Assembly (NCBI GenBank): GCA_033762735.1
Contig: JANRLJ010000225.1
Span: 11,958 to 75,957 of the forward strand
Direction: 5' to 3'
DNA: 64,000 nt
Origin: JANRLJ01 sp033762735
GTDB taxonomy: Bacteria > Chloroflexota > Anaerolineae > Aggregatilineales > Phototrophicaceae
This document shows, piece after piece, positions 16,229 through 25,210 of this stretch. Made by a program: the position numbers and the translations under genes. The notes beneath the pieces are model-generated. The model had not been told where the DNA came from. It made no database searches and worked only from the letters and a program-made list of their open reading frames with translations. Numbering within the stretch: the stretch's first letter is position 1; each line of letters starts with the position of its first letter.

Positions 16229-18895
16229 CTACAGATTGCTTTTGGATTCCTGCATCGTGGAAACGGCACAGGCACAGTCATCCCGGCCACCTTCGCGCAG
16301 CCGTTGAAGGACTTCGATGGTGTCGTCCACCAGGTCGGCGATGACGATCAGGCGGTCGCCCGGCTGCAAGCGCCCCCATGCCCTGTAGATGCCTTCTTCC
16401 TGGCTGGAGACGATCTCGCAGTTCGCATCCGGTGGAAGCTGGGCCTTTAGCAGCGCCGGGACTTCGTTCGGCTCCCGTTCGCGCCGATCCAGCAGGTCAT
16501 GCAGCAGGTAGGAATCCACCTGGGGGATGGTCGGGCGGATGGAGGCGATCAGGTCTTCATCGCGGCGATCCCCCGGCAGGCCGATCACCATTGATGTCGG
16601 GCGGCGGCCCAGCGCATCGACCGCTTCCATCAGCGCCGTGATGGCCGCCGGATTGTGGCCGTAATCGAGGATGACCTGCACACCGTTGATGTCCATCACA
16701 TTAAAGCGACCCGGTGCCATCGCGGTATCAGTGGTGAAGGTGGAAAGTGCCCGCACGATCATGGCCGGGTTCAGCCCCGCTGCCCAGGCCGCCGCCGTCG
16801 CCGCCAGTGCGTTCATCACCTGAAAGCGGATTCGCCCCTGTTCGGTGAACGGCACCCGTTCCAGGTCAACCAGTTCGATCTGCGTCTCCCCGGTCGCCAG
16901 GACAATCGTCCCCTCCTGCACAAACACCGCCGAGCCGCCTTCTGCCCGGTGCGCTTCGACGATATGGTTGCTGCCGCTGTAAGCGAAATACACCACATCC
17001 GCGTCCGTCGCGGCGGCCATCTCCGCTACCAGCCGATCATCCGCGTTCAACACGGCGGAGCCATCCTTTGCGACCGATTCCACCACCACCTGCTTCACCC
17101 GCGCCAGATCGTCCAGTGTGTTGATGCCGCCCATGCCGAGGTGATCGGCGCTGACGTTCGTCACCACACCCACGCTGCACTTATCAAAGGCCAACCCCTG
17201 CCGCAGGATGCCGCCGCGTGCGGTTTCCAGCACGGCCACTTCCACACGCGGGTGCAGCAGCACGGCCAGCGCACTCTGTGGCCCGGCGCAGTCCCCCGAC
17301 ATGATGCGGTCATGGTTGATGTAGGTGCCGTCCGTTGAGGTCATACCGACCACCCACCGAGCGGTTTCATACATGTGACCGATCAGGCGGGTGACGGTCG
17401 TCTTGCCGTTCGTCCCGGTGACGGCGATGATGGGAATACGAGAGGGCGCGTTGTTGGGGTAGAGCATGTCCACAATCGGCGTACCTACATCACGCGGCTG
17501 ACCGCTGGCGGGGTGCAGGTGCATCCGCAGCCCCGGCGCGGCGTTGACTTCCACCACCGCGCCGCCCTGTTCATGCAGTGGGCGGCTGATGTCCTGGCAC
17601 ACAATGTCGATCCCGGCCACGTCCAGCGCCAGAATTTGCGCGGCGATCTCGGCCAACTGCTCATTCTGCGGGTGGACTTCATCCGTCACGTCGGTCGCGG
17701 TGCCGCCTGTGGAGAGGTTGCTGTTGGTGCGCAGTTTGACCTTACGCCCGGCTTCCGGCACCGAGGCTTCGGTAAGGTTCTGCTGGGTAAGGACGAGCTG
17801 TGCAGCGTCATCCAGCCTGATCTGCGTCAGGATACTGCTGTGGCCGGGGCGACGGCGCGGATCCTGGTTGGTGAGGTCGATCAGCTCGCGGACGGTGTGG
17901 ATGCCGTCGCCGATCACATGGGCGGCATCACGGCGGGCAGCGGCCACCATCCTGCCGTTCACGATCAGCAGGCGGTAATCCTCGCCTGTGATAAAGCGCT
18001 CTACCAGCACTTCGCGGTCGAAGGCAGAGGCGATGCGATACGCTTCCCGCACTTCTGCTTCGGTGTAAATGTTGACGCTCACGCCCTTGCCCTGGTTGCC
18101 CGCCACAGGTTTGAGCACCACAGGCGCACCGATGTCCTGCGCCACTTCCCACGCCTCATCCTCAGAGGTCACGGGGCGGCCTTCTGGCACCAGCACCCCG
18201 ACCGAACGCAGCATCCGGTTGGTGAGCGGTTTTTCCTGGCACATCTCGACGGCGATAGAACTGGTATTCGAGGTTTCAGAGGCGAGAATCCGCTTCTGAT
18301 ACACGCCATAGCCCAACTGTACGAGGCTGCCCATCGGCGTGAGGCGGATGACGGGGATATCACGGGCGCGGGCGGCTTTCACAATCGCGGCGGTGCTGGG
18401 GCCGAGGCGATAGTCGTCTGCCAGCGTCATCAGTCGGTCGAGTTCGGCCTGCATCTCGAACGGCTCATCGTGCATCGCAGCCAGCGTCAGCCGCAGCGCG
18501 GTTTCAAAGGCTGCGCGGGCGGGTTCTTCTTCTTTATAAGCGATGATGACGTTGTACACGCCGGGTTCGCCTGTCCCACGCGCCCGGCCAAACGTGACCG
18601 GGAAGCCCATCAGGTTTTGCAGTTCGAGTGTGATATGCTCGCAGATGTGCCCCAGATACGTCCCCCGCCGCAGTCGTTCGATAAAGCCGCCAGGCCGCCC
18701 CACGCTGCATTCGTGCTTGTGCAGCCCCGGCAGCCAATCCACCAGCCGTTCGACAAAACCGGGGAAATCGCTGCTGGCCTGTTCTTCGTAAGGCCCGATA
18801 TCCATGACGATATGCAGCACGCGCATATAAGCGTAGAGGTTGGGGCCGGGGAGGGCGCGGATGCTGCGTACATGAACGCCATGCGTTTCCATCAT
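16229..18895 (-). CDS. cphA: Cyanophycin synthetase
   Basis: 888 aa, the usual size for CphA1. Residues 1-160 form the N-terminal domain, about 200-480 the ATP-grasp domain that adds Asp to the backbone (VAGNQGKGVSVN, VEVNAAPGLRMH), and about 485-880 the Mur-ligase-like domain that adds Arg, with P-loop VTGTNGKTTVTRL near 492 and LDYGHNPAA. The enzyme polymerises Asp and Arg into cyanophycin without a template. ATG 18895 has AGGAAG 5 nt upstream. The gene heads the minus-strand cluster cphA-iadA-cphB, giving synthesis and breakdown in one place; two hairpins in the 165-bp spacer may separate their expression. Confidence 0.97.
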   Translation of the reverse strand: MMETHGVHVRSIRALPGPNLYAYMRVLHIVMDIGPYEEQASSDFPGFVERLVDWLPGLHKHECSVGRPGGFIERLRRGTYLGHICEHITLELQNLMGFPVTFGRARGTGEPGVYNVIIAYKEEEPARAAFETALRLTLAAMHDEPFEMQAELDRLMTLADDYRLGPSTAAIVKAARARDIPVIRLTPMGSLVQLGYGVYQKRILASETSNTSSIAVEMCQEKPLTNRMLRSVGVLVPEGRPVTSEDEAWEVAQDIGAPVVLKPVAGNQGKGVSVNIYTEAEVREAYRIASAFDREVLVERFITGEDYRLLIVNGRMVAAARRDAAHVIGDGIHTVRELIDLTNQDPRRRPGHSSILTQIRLDDAAQLVLTQQNLTEASVPEAGRKVKLRTNSNLSTGGTATDVTDEVHPQNEQLAEIAAQILALDVAGIDIVCQDISRPLHEQGGAVVEVNAAPGLRMHLHPASGQPRDVGTPIVDMLYPNNAPSRIPIIAVTGTNGKTTVTRLIGHMYETARWVVGMTSTDGTYINHDRIMSGDCAGPQSALAVLLHPRVEVAVLETARGGILRQGLAFDKCSVGVVTNVSADHLGMGGINTLDDLARVKQVVVESVAKDGSAVLNADDRLVAEMAAATDADVVYFAYSGSNHIVEAHRAEGGSAVFVQEGTIVLATGETQIELVDLERVPFTEQGRIRFQVMNALAATAAAWAAGLNPAMIVRALSTFTTDTAMAPGRFNVMDINGVQVILDYGHNPAAITALMEAVDALGRRPTSMVIGLPGDRRDEDLIASIRPTIPQVDSYLLHDLLDRREREPNEVPALLKAQLPPDANCEIVSSQEEGIYRAWGRLQPGDRLIVIADLVDDTIEVLQRLREGGRDDCACAVSTMQESKSNL

Positions 18896-19171
18896 TTAAA
18901 CTTCCTGCTCATCAATAGGTCGTTCTGGCCGCTGTTGAAAATGCAAACACGTCGGCTGTGATGAACAGCGAGTCTTGGAGCCATCGTAATATTTAATTGC
19001 TTGTACAAACATGAGCCAGTTGGAGGATTATTTGTGCTGCCCAACGGTTCCAGACTGAGCAGGTTGCCCAAACGAAGTCGTGCAAACCTTTTATGTTTTT
19101 AAGACAGCCCTGTTATAAAATGGACGAATTCGCCCGATTGTGTTCAACGTGGCTCGAAGGACAACATCACC
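18896..19171. promoter_or_regulatory. Divergent spacer between cphA and the second cyanophycinase
   Basis: This 276-bp region must hold promoters for both divergent genes. On the plus strand TATAAA at 19114-19119 is a plausible -10 box; no convincing -35 box is seen. Nothing else coding is visible. Shared control of synthesis and degradation is possible but not shown. Confidence 0.35.
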
Positions 19172-19969
19172 GTGCAAGGAACACTCATGCCCATCGGCGG
19201 CGCGGAAGACAAACGCGGCGCGTGTACCATCCTCAACCACTTCGTCCAGTGCAGCGGCAGCAGCAGCGCCCACCTCGTCGTCATCCCTTCCGCCTCCAGC
19301 TTTCCGCAGGAAGTCGCGCAGGATTACACGCGCATCTTTACAGCGCTTGGGGCGCAGCAGGTCAGCATCCTGCACATCCCTGACCGCCGCTACGCCGATC
19401 ATGCCGCGAACCTCGGCGTTCTCAATGAAGCGACCGGCATCTTTCTGTCCGGCGGCGATCAACTGCGGCTGATGTCGTTGATCGGTGGGACGCGGCTGGC
19501 GGAGGCGCTTCGGTCGCGCTTCTGGAATGGGGTCAACATTGCCGGGACGAGCGCGGGCGCTTCCATCATGAGCCGGCAGATGATCGGCTTCGGGCGCAGC
19601 GGCGACACGCCTTCACAGCGCATGGTGCAGATGGCGCTTGGCCTGGGGCTGACGGACAATCTCATTATCGACCAGCACTTTCGCCAGCGCAGGCGGTTAG
19701 GGCGGCTGATGACGGCGGTCGCGCTCAATCCGGGCTTAACCGGGGTGGGCGTTGACGAGAACACCGCGCTTGAAATTCACCCCGACGGCGCGTGGCAGGT
19801 GATTGGCGCGGGCGGAGTCACCATTGTGGACAGCAGCGGTCTTGAATACAGCGACATTTACGCCGCTAAGCGCCACGATCCCCTGACCCTGCGGGGGATG
19901 GAAGTGCGCGTCCTGCTGGGCGGGGAGCAGGTCATGTCGCTGCCTTCGCCATCCCTGCGCTCCGCCTGA
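19172..19969 (+). CDS. cphB: Second cyanophycinase-like peptidase (S51 family)
   Basis: 265 aa from GTG 19172 (AAGG about 10 nt upstream); ATG 19187 is an alternative but would remove part of the conserved GTLMPIGGAEDKRG strand. The catalytic motif IAGTSAGASIMS carries the nucleophile Ser, with FLSGGDQLRLMS and IIDQHFRQRRRLGRL as in CphB. It differs from the copy at 14079 over most of its length, so it is an ancient paralogue rather than a recent duplication. It is monocistronic and divergent from cphA. It may act on cyanophycin under other conditions or on a related isopeptide. Confidence 0.9.
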   Translation: MQGTLMPIGGAEDKRGACTILNHFVQCSGSSSAHLVVIPSASSFPQEVAQDYTRIFTALGAQQVSILHIPDRRYADHAANLGVLNEATGIFLSGGDQLRLMSLIGGTRLAEALRSRFWNGVNIAGTSAGASIMSRQMIGFGRSGDTPSQRMVQMALGLGLTDNLIIDQHFRQRRRLGRLMTAVALNPGLTGVGVDENTALEIHPDGAWQVIGAGGVTIVDSSGLEYSDIYAAKRHDPLTLRGMEVRVLLGGEQVMSLPSPSLRSA

Positions 19970-19992
19970 GGACGTTGACAGAAGAAGTACTG

Positions 19993-20026
19993 GAATGACC
20001 GCGATCTTTAAAGGTTGCGGTCATTC
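19993..20026 (+). terminator. Terminator-like hairpin after the second cyanophycinase
   Basis: A perfect 10-bp stem GAATGACCGC / GCGGTCATTC encloses a 14-nt loop that can pair further (TCTTT with AAAGG); TTTA follows. It lies 23 bp after the stop codon. Confidence 0.65.
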
Positions 20027-20136
20027 TTTATGCGCATTCTTAACAGAATCATAAACAATACGTTTCATTCTGTTATCTTCCCCTGTGCTAGAATAAACGC
20101 CCATCACTTACCGTAATCCAACAAGGCCGTCTGTGG

Positions 20137-23100
20137 ATGAGCGTTTCTCGTCGTTTCGCGCAGTTGTTCAACGTTCAGCCTAAAGAAGAAAGCCTCGTCT
20201 TTCTCCTCATCAGTTTTTTCTTCTTCCTGGGTGCGGCTTACCTCGCCTTTGAAACTGCTGCCTACGCGCTGTTCATCGAAACCTTCGGGGCACAAAACCT
20301 CGGTTATACCTATATCGCTATTGCCGTTGGTGTTTCGGTCATTGCCTATGTCTATCTCAAACTGACTGACTGGATTCCGCTCCGCCGTCTGCTGGTCATC
20401 AATCTGGTTTCGCTGCTGGTGATTACGCTGCTGCTGCGGCTGGGCATGGAAATTACCGAGTCGCGCTGGCTGCGATTTGTCCTTCCCGTGTGGGAAATGG
20501 GACTGACGAACCTGGGTAACGTGGCTTTCTGGGGTGTGGTCGGGCGCATCTTCGACGTTCGTCAGAGCAAACGGCTGTCGGGGGTGGTAGGTTCGGGGCG
20601 CTGGTTTGCGGCGGTGGCAGGTGGTCTGACGATACCGCTGCTGGTCTCCGACATTGGCACAGAAAACCTGCTGTTTGTGGCCGCCGGGGGGGTAGCACTG
20701 GCAATTCCCATCCTCATTACCCTGCTTCGGCGCTATCCGGACGCCTTCGATGTGGAGACCCGTCTGGTTATGCCCGAAAGCCAGCGGACGCAGGAGGCAG
20801 CCAACCAGCTTCTCAGAAATCGTTATATCGTGCTGATTTTTATCGTCCACTTTATCTGGGCTGGTTCGATTTTTTTTGTCGACAACATCTTCTTCCGGCA
20901 GGCGTCCGCGCAGTACACCAATGCGGCGCAGTTGGCCGGGTTTACCAGCCAGATTGCAGCGGTCAGCGGCTTGCTCACGCTGTTCATGACGCTGTTTCTT
21001 AGTGGACGGCTGCTGACGCGCTATGGACTGGCGGGCGGTCTGCTGCTGATGCCCCTGCTCATTACGCTGATTCTGGCCGTGCTGACGCTGGCGGGCGCTG
21101 CCTCTGCCTCTGCGGCGGTGCTGCTGGCAATCGTCACCATTCTGCAAATTGTGGTGCGGGTGACGCACAACGGTGTCATGGTTCCCGCGCAGCGCGTGCT
21201 CGCGCAGCCGCTTCCCCCTGCACAGGGGACTCGCGTCAGTGCGATCAATGCGGGCTATATCGAGCCGATTTCAGCAGGAGCAGCAGGTGTGCTGCTGCTG
21301 GTGCTGACCAGTAATTTTGGCTTCGATACGGTTGAACTGGCCGCTGCTTATCTGTTAATCGGGCTGGCGTGGATTGGCGTTTCCGTTCTGCTGATGCGTG
21401 CCTATCCGCAGGCGCTCAGCCAGGCAATCGCCAAGCGGCGCTTTGGGGAAGCCGGGCTGCAAGTGGAAGACAGTGTCAGTATGGCGGTGCTGCATGTCGG
21501 GTTAAACGACCCGCATCCCGAAGCCGTAATCTACACGTTGAATCTGATTGAGCAGACCGAAGCCCTGCCCTCAATGGAACTGCGGCTGGCCTCAATGCTG
21601 AGTCATCCCTCGCCCGATGTGCGGCGTGATGTGCTGGGACGCATCCGACGGCACGAATTCCGGGGGGCGCTGCCCGCTGTTGAAGCCCTGCTGGTGAACG
21701 AAACCAAACCCGAAGTGAAAGCGGCGGCGCTGAGCACCCTGGCGGCACTGGGCGAACGCGACGCCTTTGAAAAGGTAGCGGTTGAACTCAACAATACTGA
21801 TCCGGTCATTCAGCGCGGCGCAATGGTCGGCCTGCTGCAAAGCGGCGGGCTGGATGGTATTCTGCTGGCCGGGCAAAAACTGACCGGGATGCTGAGTGCG
21901 CCCCAGCCCAGCGAACGGGAATCCGGGGTACGCATCCTGGGGGACGTGGGAATCAGCAATTTTTACCAGCCGATTGTCCCACTGCTGAACGATCCCGAAA
22001 AGACGGTGCGGCGAACGGCGCTGGTAGCCGCCGGGAAAATCAATCATCCGCGTCTGTGGTCGCGGGTGGTGGAAGGGTTAGCCTCGACAGAGACGCATAC
22101 AGCGGCGGCGGCAGCCCTCGTGGCCGGGGGAGAGGCGGTTATCCCCAATATCAGGGAGGCGTATTTGCGCCCTCACCAGCAGCGGGCGATGAAAGTGCGG
22201 CTGGTGCGTGTGTGCGGGCGCATTCGGGGACAGGCGGCCATGGACTTTCTCGATTCCCTGCTGGAAGCGCCCGATAGTGAAGTGCGCTCTGCGGTCTACA
22301 ATGCCCTGAGCGCCTGCGGCTACCGTACCAGTGACCTCGCCCGTATTCGTCAGCAGCTTCGCGCTGAAGCAGAATATGCCGTGCATCTGCTGGCGATTCT
22401 GAATGACTTGGGGGATGCAGCACCCACTGGGCTGGTACGCGACGCGCTGCACTACCAACTGCGCCAGGGAAGGGAGCGCCTGCTGCTGCTGCTCTCCTTC
22501 GTTTATGACTCGACGGCCATGCTGCGGGCACGGGAGGCATTCAATTATGGGGCACCACGCCAGCGGGCGTATGCTTTGGAGGCAGTCGATACCCTCCTGC
22601 CCAAAGACATGAAGCCGCTGGTGCTGCCGCTGCTGGAAGAGGCCTCACCCGCGCAAAAACTTGCGCATCTGACCACTCTGTTCCCTCAGCAGCGCTGCAC
22701 GCCCGAAGATCGCCTGCTGGAACTGCTGGATAGCCCTTCGCCCTGGATGCAGATGACCGCGTTGTATGCCGCCGGGCAGATGAACAGCACCGCCCTCCAG
22801 CCTGCCATCGCGGCTGCCGCCAATTCATCAGACTTGGTTATTCAGGAAACTGCACGGTGGGCGCTGGCTCGGCTGAACACGCCCGCCATTACAAAGGACA
22901 CGCAACCGATGCTCACGACCATTGAGAAAGTCATCATTCTGAAATCCGTCAGCATGTTTGCAGAAACGCCCGACGAAGTGCTGATCGAAGTCGCCAGCCT
23001 GCTGGAAGAAATTCGCCTGAAGGCCGGGGAACGCCTGTTTGAAAAAGGCGACCTGGGCAACAGTATGTACATGGTCGTGACGGGGAAAATGCGGGTGCAT

Positions 23101-23379
23101 GACGGCGACCGCCTGCTGAACTATCGACAGGCGCGGGAAGTCTTTGGCGAGATGGCACTGCTTGATCCTGAACCGCGTGTGGCCTCGGTCACGGCGGAGG
23201 AGGACACCCTGCTGTTCCGGCTCGACCAGGAGCCGTTCTATGATCTGATGGCCGACCGGGTAGAAGTGGTGCGGGGCATCATGCGCGTGATTACGGGCAA
23301 CCTGCGGGCGAGGGTCAAGGATGTGGCTGACCTGCACGTCCGCATTCAGGAATTGGAACAGGCTTTGAAGCAGCGATGA
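20137..23379 (+). CDS. ATP/ADP-translocase-like membrane protein with HEAT repeats and a cyclic-nucleotide-binding domain
   Basis: 1080 aa in three parts. Residues about 20-430 are a polytopic membrane domain of some 10-12 helices (SFFFFLGAAYLAFETAAYAL, GLLTLFMTLFLSGRLLTRYG) resembling the NTT nucleotide-transporter/MFS fold. Residues about 450-910 are helical HEAT-like repeats (LSHPSPDVRRDVLGRIRRHE, LLDSPSPWMQMTALYAAGQM). Residues about 935-1070 are a cNMP-binding domain (GERLFEKGDLGNSMYMVVTG, FGEMALLDPEPRVASVTAEE), with the Glu and Arg of the phosphate-binding cassette. The arrangement suggests transport or sensing gated by cAMP or a similar ligand. The stop overlaps the start of the HD-domain gene by 4 bp. 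Substrate is unknown. Confidence 0.8.
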   Translation: MSVSRRFAQLFNVQPKEESLVFLLISFFFFLGAAYLAFETAAYALFIETFGAQNLGYTYIAIAVGVSVIAYVYLKLTDWIPLRRLLVINLVSLLVITLLLRLGMEITESRWLRFVLPVWEMGLTNLGNVAFWGVVGRIFDVRQSKRLSGVVGSGRWFAAVAGGLTIPLLVSDIGTENLLFVAAGGVALAIPILITLLRRYPDAFDVETRLVMPESQRTQEAANQLLRNRYIVLIFIVHFIWAGSIFFVDNIFFRQASAQYTNAAQLAGFTSQIAAVSGLLTLFMTLFLSGRLLTRYGLAGGLLLMPLLITLILAVLTLAGAASASAAVLLAIVTILQIVVRVTHNGVMVPAQRVLAQPLPPAQGTRVSAINAGYIEPISAGAAGVLLLVLTSNFGFDTVELAAAYLLIGLAWIGVSVLLMRAYPQALSQAIAKRRFGEAGLQVEDSVSMAVLHVGLNDPHPEAVIYTLNLIEQTEALPSMELRLASMLSHPSPDVRRDVLGRIRRHEFRGALPAVEALLVNETKPEVKAAALSTLAALGERDAFEKVAVELNNTDPVIQRGAMVGLLQSGGLDGILLAGQKLTGMLSAPQPSERESGVRILGDVGISNFYQPIVPLLNDPEKTVRRTALVAAGKINHPRLWSRVVEGLASTETHTAAAAALVAGGEAVIPNIREAYLRPHQQRAMKVRLVRVCGRIRGQAAMDFLDSLLEAPDSEVRSAVYNALSACGYRTSDLARIRQQLRAEAEYAVHLLAILNDLGDAAPTGLVRDALHYQLRQGRERLLLLLSFVYDSTAMLRAREAFNYGAPRQRAYALEAVDTLLPKDMKPLVLPLLEEASPAQKLAHLTTLFPQQRCTPEDRLLELLDSPSPWMQMTALYAAGQMNSTALQPAIAAAANSSDLVIQETARWALARLNTPAITKDTQPMLTTIEKVIILKSVSMFAETPDEVLIEVASLLEEIRLKAGERLFEKGDLGNSMYMVVTGKMRVHDGDRLLNYRQAREVFGEMALLDPEPRVASVTAEEDTLLFRLDQEPFYDLMADRVEVVRGIMRVITGNLRARVKDVADLHVRIQELEQALKQR

Positions 23380-23987
23380 CCAAACCCGATTTTGAGCGTG
23401 CCAGTGCCTATGCCCATACGCGCTTAAGCCGCGAACTCGCGCCGACGCTCCTGTTTCATTCGCTGGCGCATACCGCGGACGATGTCGTCCCGGCGGTAGA
23501 GCGCTTCGCTGCCGAGGAGGGCGTTGCAGGGCATGATCTCCTGCTGCTGCGGACGGCGGGCTGGTTTCATGATCTGGGCTACGTTCGCCAGCGGGCTGAA
23601 CATGAAGCTCTTTCTGCTGAAATCGCGGCGGAGGTGCTGCCTGCGATGGGGTACTCGGCGGTTGATGTCGAGGCTATACGCGGCATGATTATGGCGACGC
23701 GCATTCCCCAGACGCCCCACAATCTGCTGGAACAGCTTCTTGCAGATGCCGACCTGAATGTGCTGGGTCAGCCGGACTTTCTGGTGAAAAATCAGGCCTT
23801 GCGTGATGAACTGGCAGCGGAAAACGTGACCTACAGCGATACGGAATGGTACGGCGGGCAGTTAAAATTCATCAGCCAACACCGTTATTTCACCCGCGCC
23901 GCGCAGCAGTTGAACGATGCCCGCAAGGCGAGGAATGTCGAGGCGATGGCGGTGCTGCTGAAGCGAAGTCAGATTGAGGAGCGCTAG
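23376..23987 (+). CDS. HD-domain protein, putative metal-dependent phosphohydrolase
   Basis: 203 aa. HD-superfamily residues are in order: His in LLFHSLAHTADDV, His-Asp in AGWFHDLGYVR (near residue 65), and the terminal Asp in LLADADLNVLG. The family hydrolyses phosphomonoesters or phosphodiesters, including nucleotides. Translational coupling (ATGA, 23376-23379) to a protein with a cNMP-binding domain makes turnover of a nucleotide signal an attractive idea, but the substrate is unknown. A palindrome of a dispersed family follows the gene. Confidence 0.8.
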   Translation: MTKPDFERASAYAHTRLSRELAPTLLFHSLAHTADDVVPAVERFAAEEGVAGHDLLLLRTAGWFHDLGYVRQRAEHEALSAEIAAEVLPAMGYSAVDVEAIRGMIMATRIPQTPHNLLEQLLADADLNVLGQPDFLVKNQALRDELAAENVTYSDTEWYGGQLKFISQHRYFTRAAQQLNDARKARNVEAMAVLLKRSQIEER

Positions 23988-24017
23988 AGAAAACACTGTT
24001 CATGCTGATTTGAAGTA

Positions 24018-24039
24018 GGGACATGGCACGCCATGTCCC
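24018..24039. repeat. Intergenic palindrome of the GGRACAYGG type
   Basis: GGGACATGG / CCATGTCCC, 9-bp perfect stem with loop CACG, in the spacer between the converging HD-domain and epimerase genes. Related to the copies at 16094, 39193 and 41776. Confidence 0.75.
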
Positions 24040-24072
24040 GCCCAATGAAAAAACTGTCGTCCCGCAAATATT

Positions 24073-25050
24073 CTACGCGGGCTGTACCTTCTGGGGTGCG
24101 CTGGCCTTGCGGTAATAGGGAGAGCGGCTGAGCAGACTGCGGCGGATGAGCGGGCGCAGCAGCCGGACAAAAGGCCGCCGCCACCCCACGACCACCAGAA
24201 CATTCCGGATATAGTCATCGAGCGTGTAGCGCTGATACTGCAAGAGTTCCTGGCTCTCGGTGGTATCGAGCCAGTCGAGATGATAGGGAACGGTGGTGAA
24301 GGCGCTGTCGGGCAGCGCCCCCAGGCCGAGCGCTTCCATCGGCCTTGCGACCAGTTCGCGCTGAAGGAACTGGCAGCGTTTGCCGCCGCCGATCAGCAGC
24401 GTTTTGCCCCACACCGCCTCACTCTGCGCCGCGTTCACCAGCGCCAGCCCCACATCATGGGTATGCACGAATTCCGAGCGGTCCGTGGGCGGGACTTCAA
24501 ACATCAGCGGGTCGATTGTGTTCAGGATATCCAGCGGCAGCACGGCGGCAAAGCGCAGAATCGCGCAGGTGACGCCCGACTCTTTAATCAGCCGTTCGCA
24601 CTCAGCCTTTGTCTCGGTGTACACATCCGTAATCTGAATCGGGTCGTTGAGTGTGCGTGGCGGCGGCATGTGCTGGGTCTGCCCGAACAGCGCCAGCGAC
24701 GACGAGTAGATCAGACGAGCGGGGTTGGGCATGGCCTTAATCGCGGCCAGCACATTCTTCGTGCCGCCGACGTTGATCGAGCGCGTCAGTTCCGGCTCCG
24801 CGATGCTGCGCGGCGGGATAATGGCGATCAGGTGCATGACGACATCGCAGTCCTTGACCGCTTTCTGCACGTCTTCCAGGCGGCGCACATCGCCCCAGAC
24901 GACTTCGACTTTACCCTTGTAGCGAGCGGCGATTTTGCGAGTCTTTGGGGTATCAAGGTCGAAGCACCGAATCTGATGCTGATCGAGGTTGATTTCGTGC
25001 AGGACGCTGGTGCCGACGTTGCCGAACGCTCCGGTGATAAGGATTTTCAT
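24073..25050 (-). CDS. NAD(P)-dependent epimerase/dehydratase family protein (extended SDR)
   Basis: 325 aa from ATG 25050; the frame is open a further 7 codons upstream, but MKILITGAFGNVG starts exactly at the Rossmann strand. The cofactor loop is TGAFGNVG, followed by FDLD (an NAD-favouring acid at the end of strand 2), and the active site pair is in VYTETKAECERL (YxxxK) with SSSLALFG supplying the Ser. The family modifies nucleotide sugars or other small substrates; the actual reaction is not predictable. It is divergent from the alpha/beta hydrolase gene. The C-terminal 30 residues are basic. Confidence 0.85.
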   Translation of the reverse strand: MKILITGAFGNVGTSVLHEINLDQHQIRCFDLDTPKTRKIAARYKGKVEVVWGDVRRLEDVQKAVKDCDVVMHLIAIIPPRSIAEPELTRSINVGGTKNVLAAIKAMPNPARLIYSSSLALFGQTQHMPPPRTLNDPIQITDVYTETKAECERLIKESGVTCAILRFAAVLPLDILNTIDPLMFEVPPTDRSEFVHTHDVGLALVNAAQSEAVWGKTLLIGGGKRCQFLQRELVARPMEALGLGALPDSAFTTVPYHLDWLDTTESQELLQYQRYTLDDYIRNVLVVVGWRRPFVRLLRPLIRRSLLSRSPYYRKASAPQKVQPA

Positions 25051-25147
25051 GGCGGTGATGCACTCCTTCAATGACGGATGTGGTTGGGTAGTCAGATCAT
25101 GGGTTGAAGAGCTAAAACGAAAGACGCACTGCTTTTATTTTCCCAAG

Positions 25148-25153
25148 TATAAT
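25148..25153 (+). promoter_or_regulatory. Candidate -10 box upstream of the alpha/beta hydrolase
   Basis: A perfect TATAAT lies 58 bp before the start codon. No good -35 element is seen at 16-18 bp, so this is only a candidate. Confidence 0.35.
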
Positions 25154-25210
25154 TTAATACGGTTGTCCCTTTTCAAAAACGCATTATTACCCTGCATAGG
25201 AGCAGCATTG

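Noticed and set aside
17375..18961. Plus-strand ORF (528 codons) opposite cphA
   Set aside because: Antisense shadow of a complete cyanophycin synthetase gene with no recognisable motif and no ribosome site.
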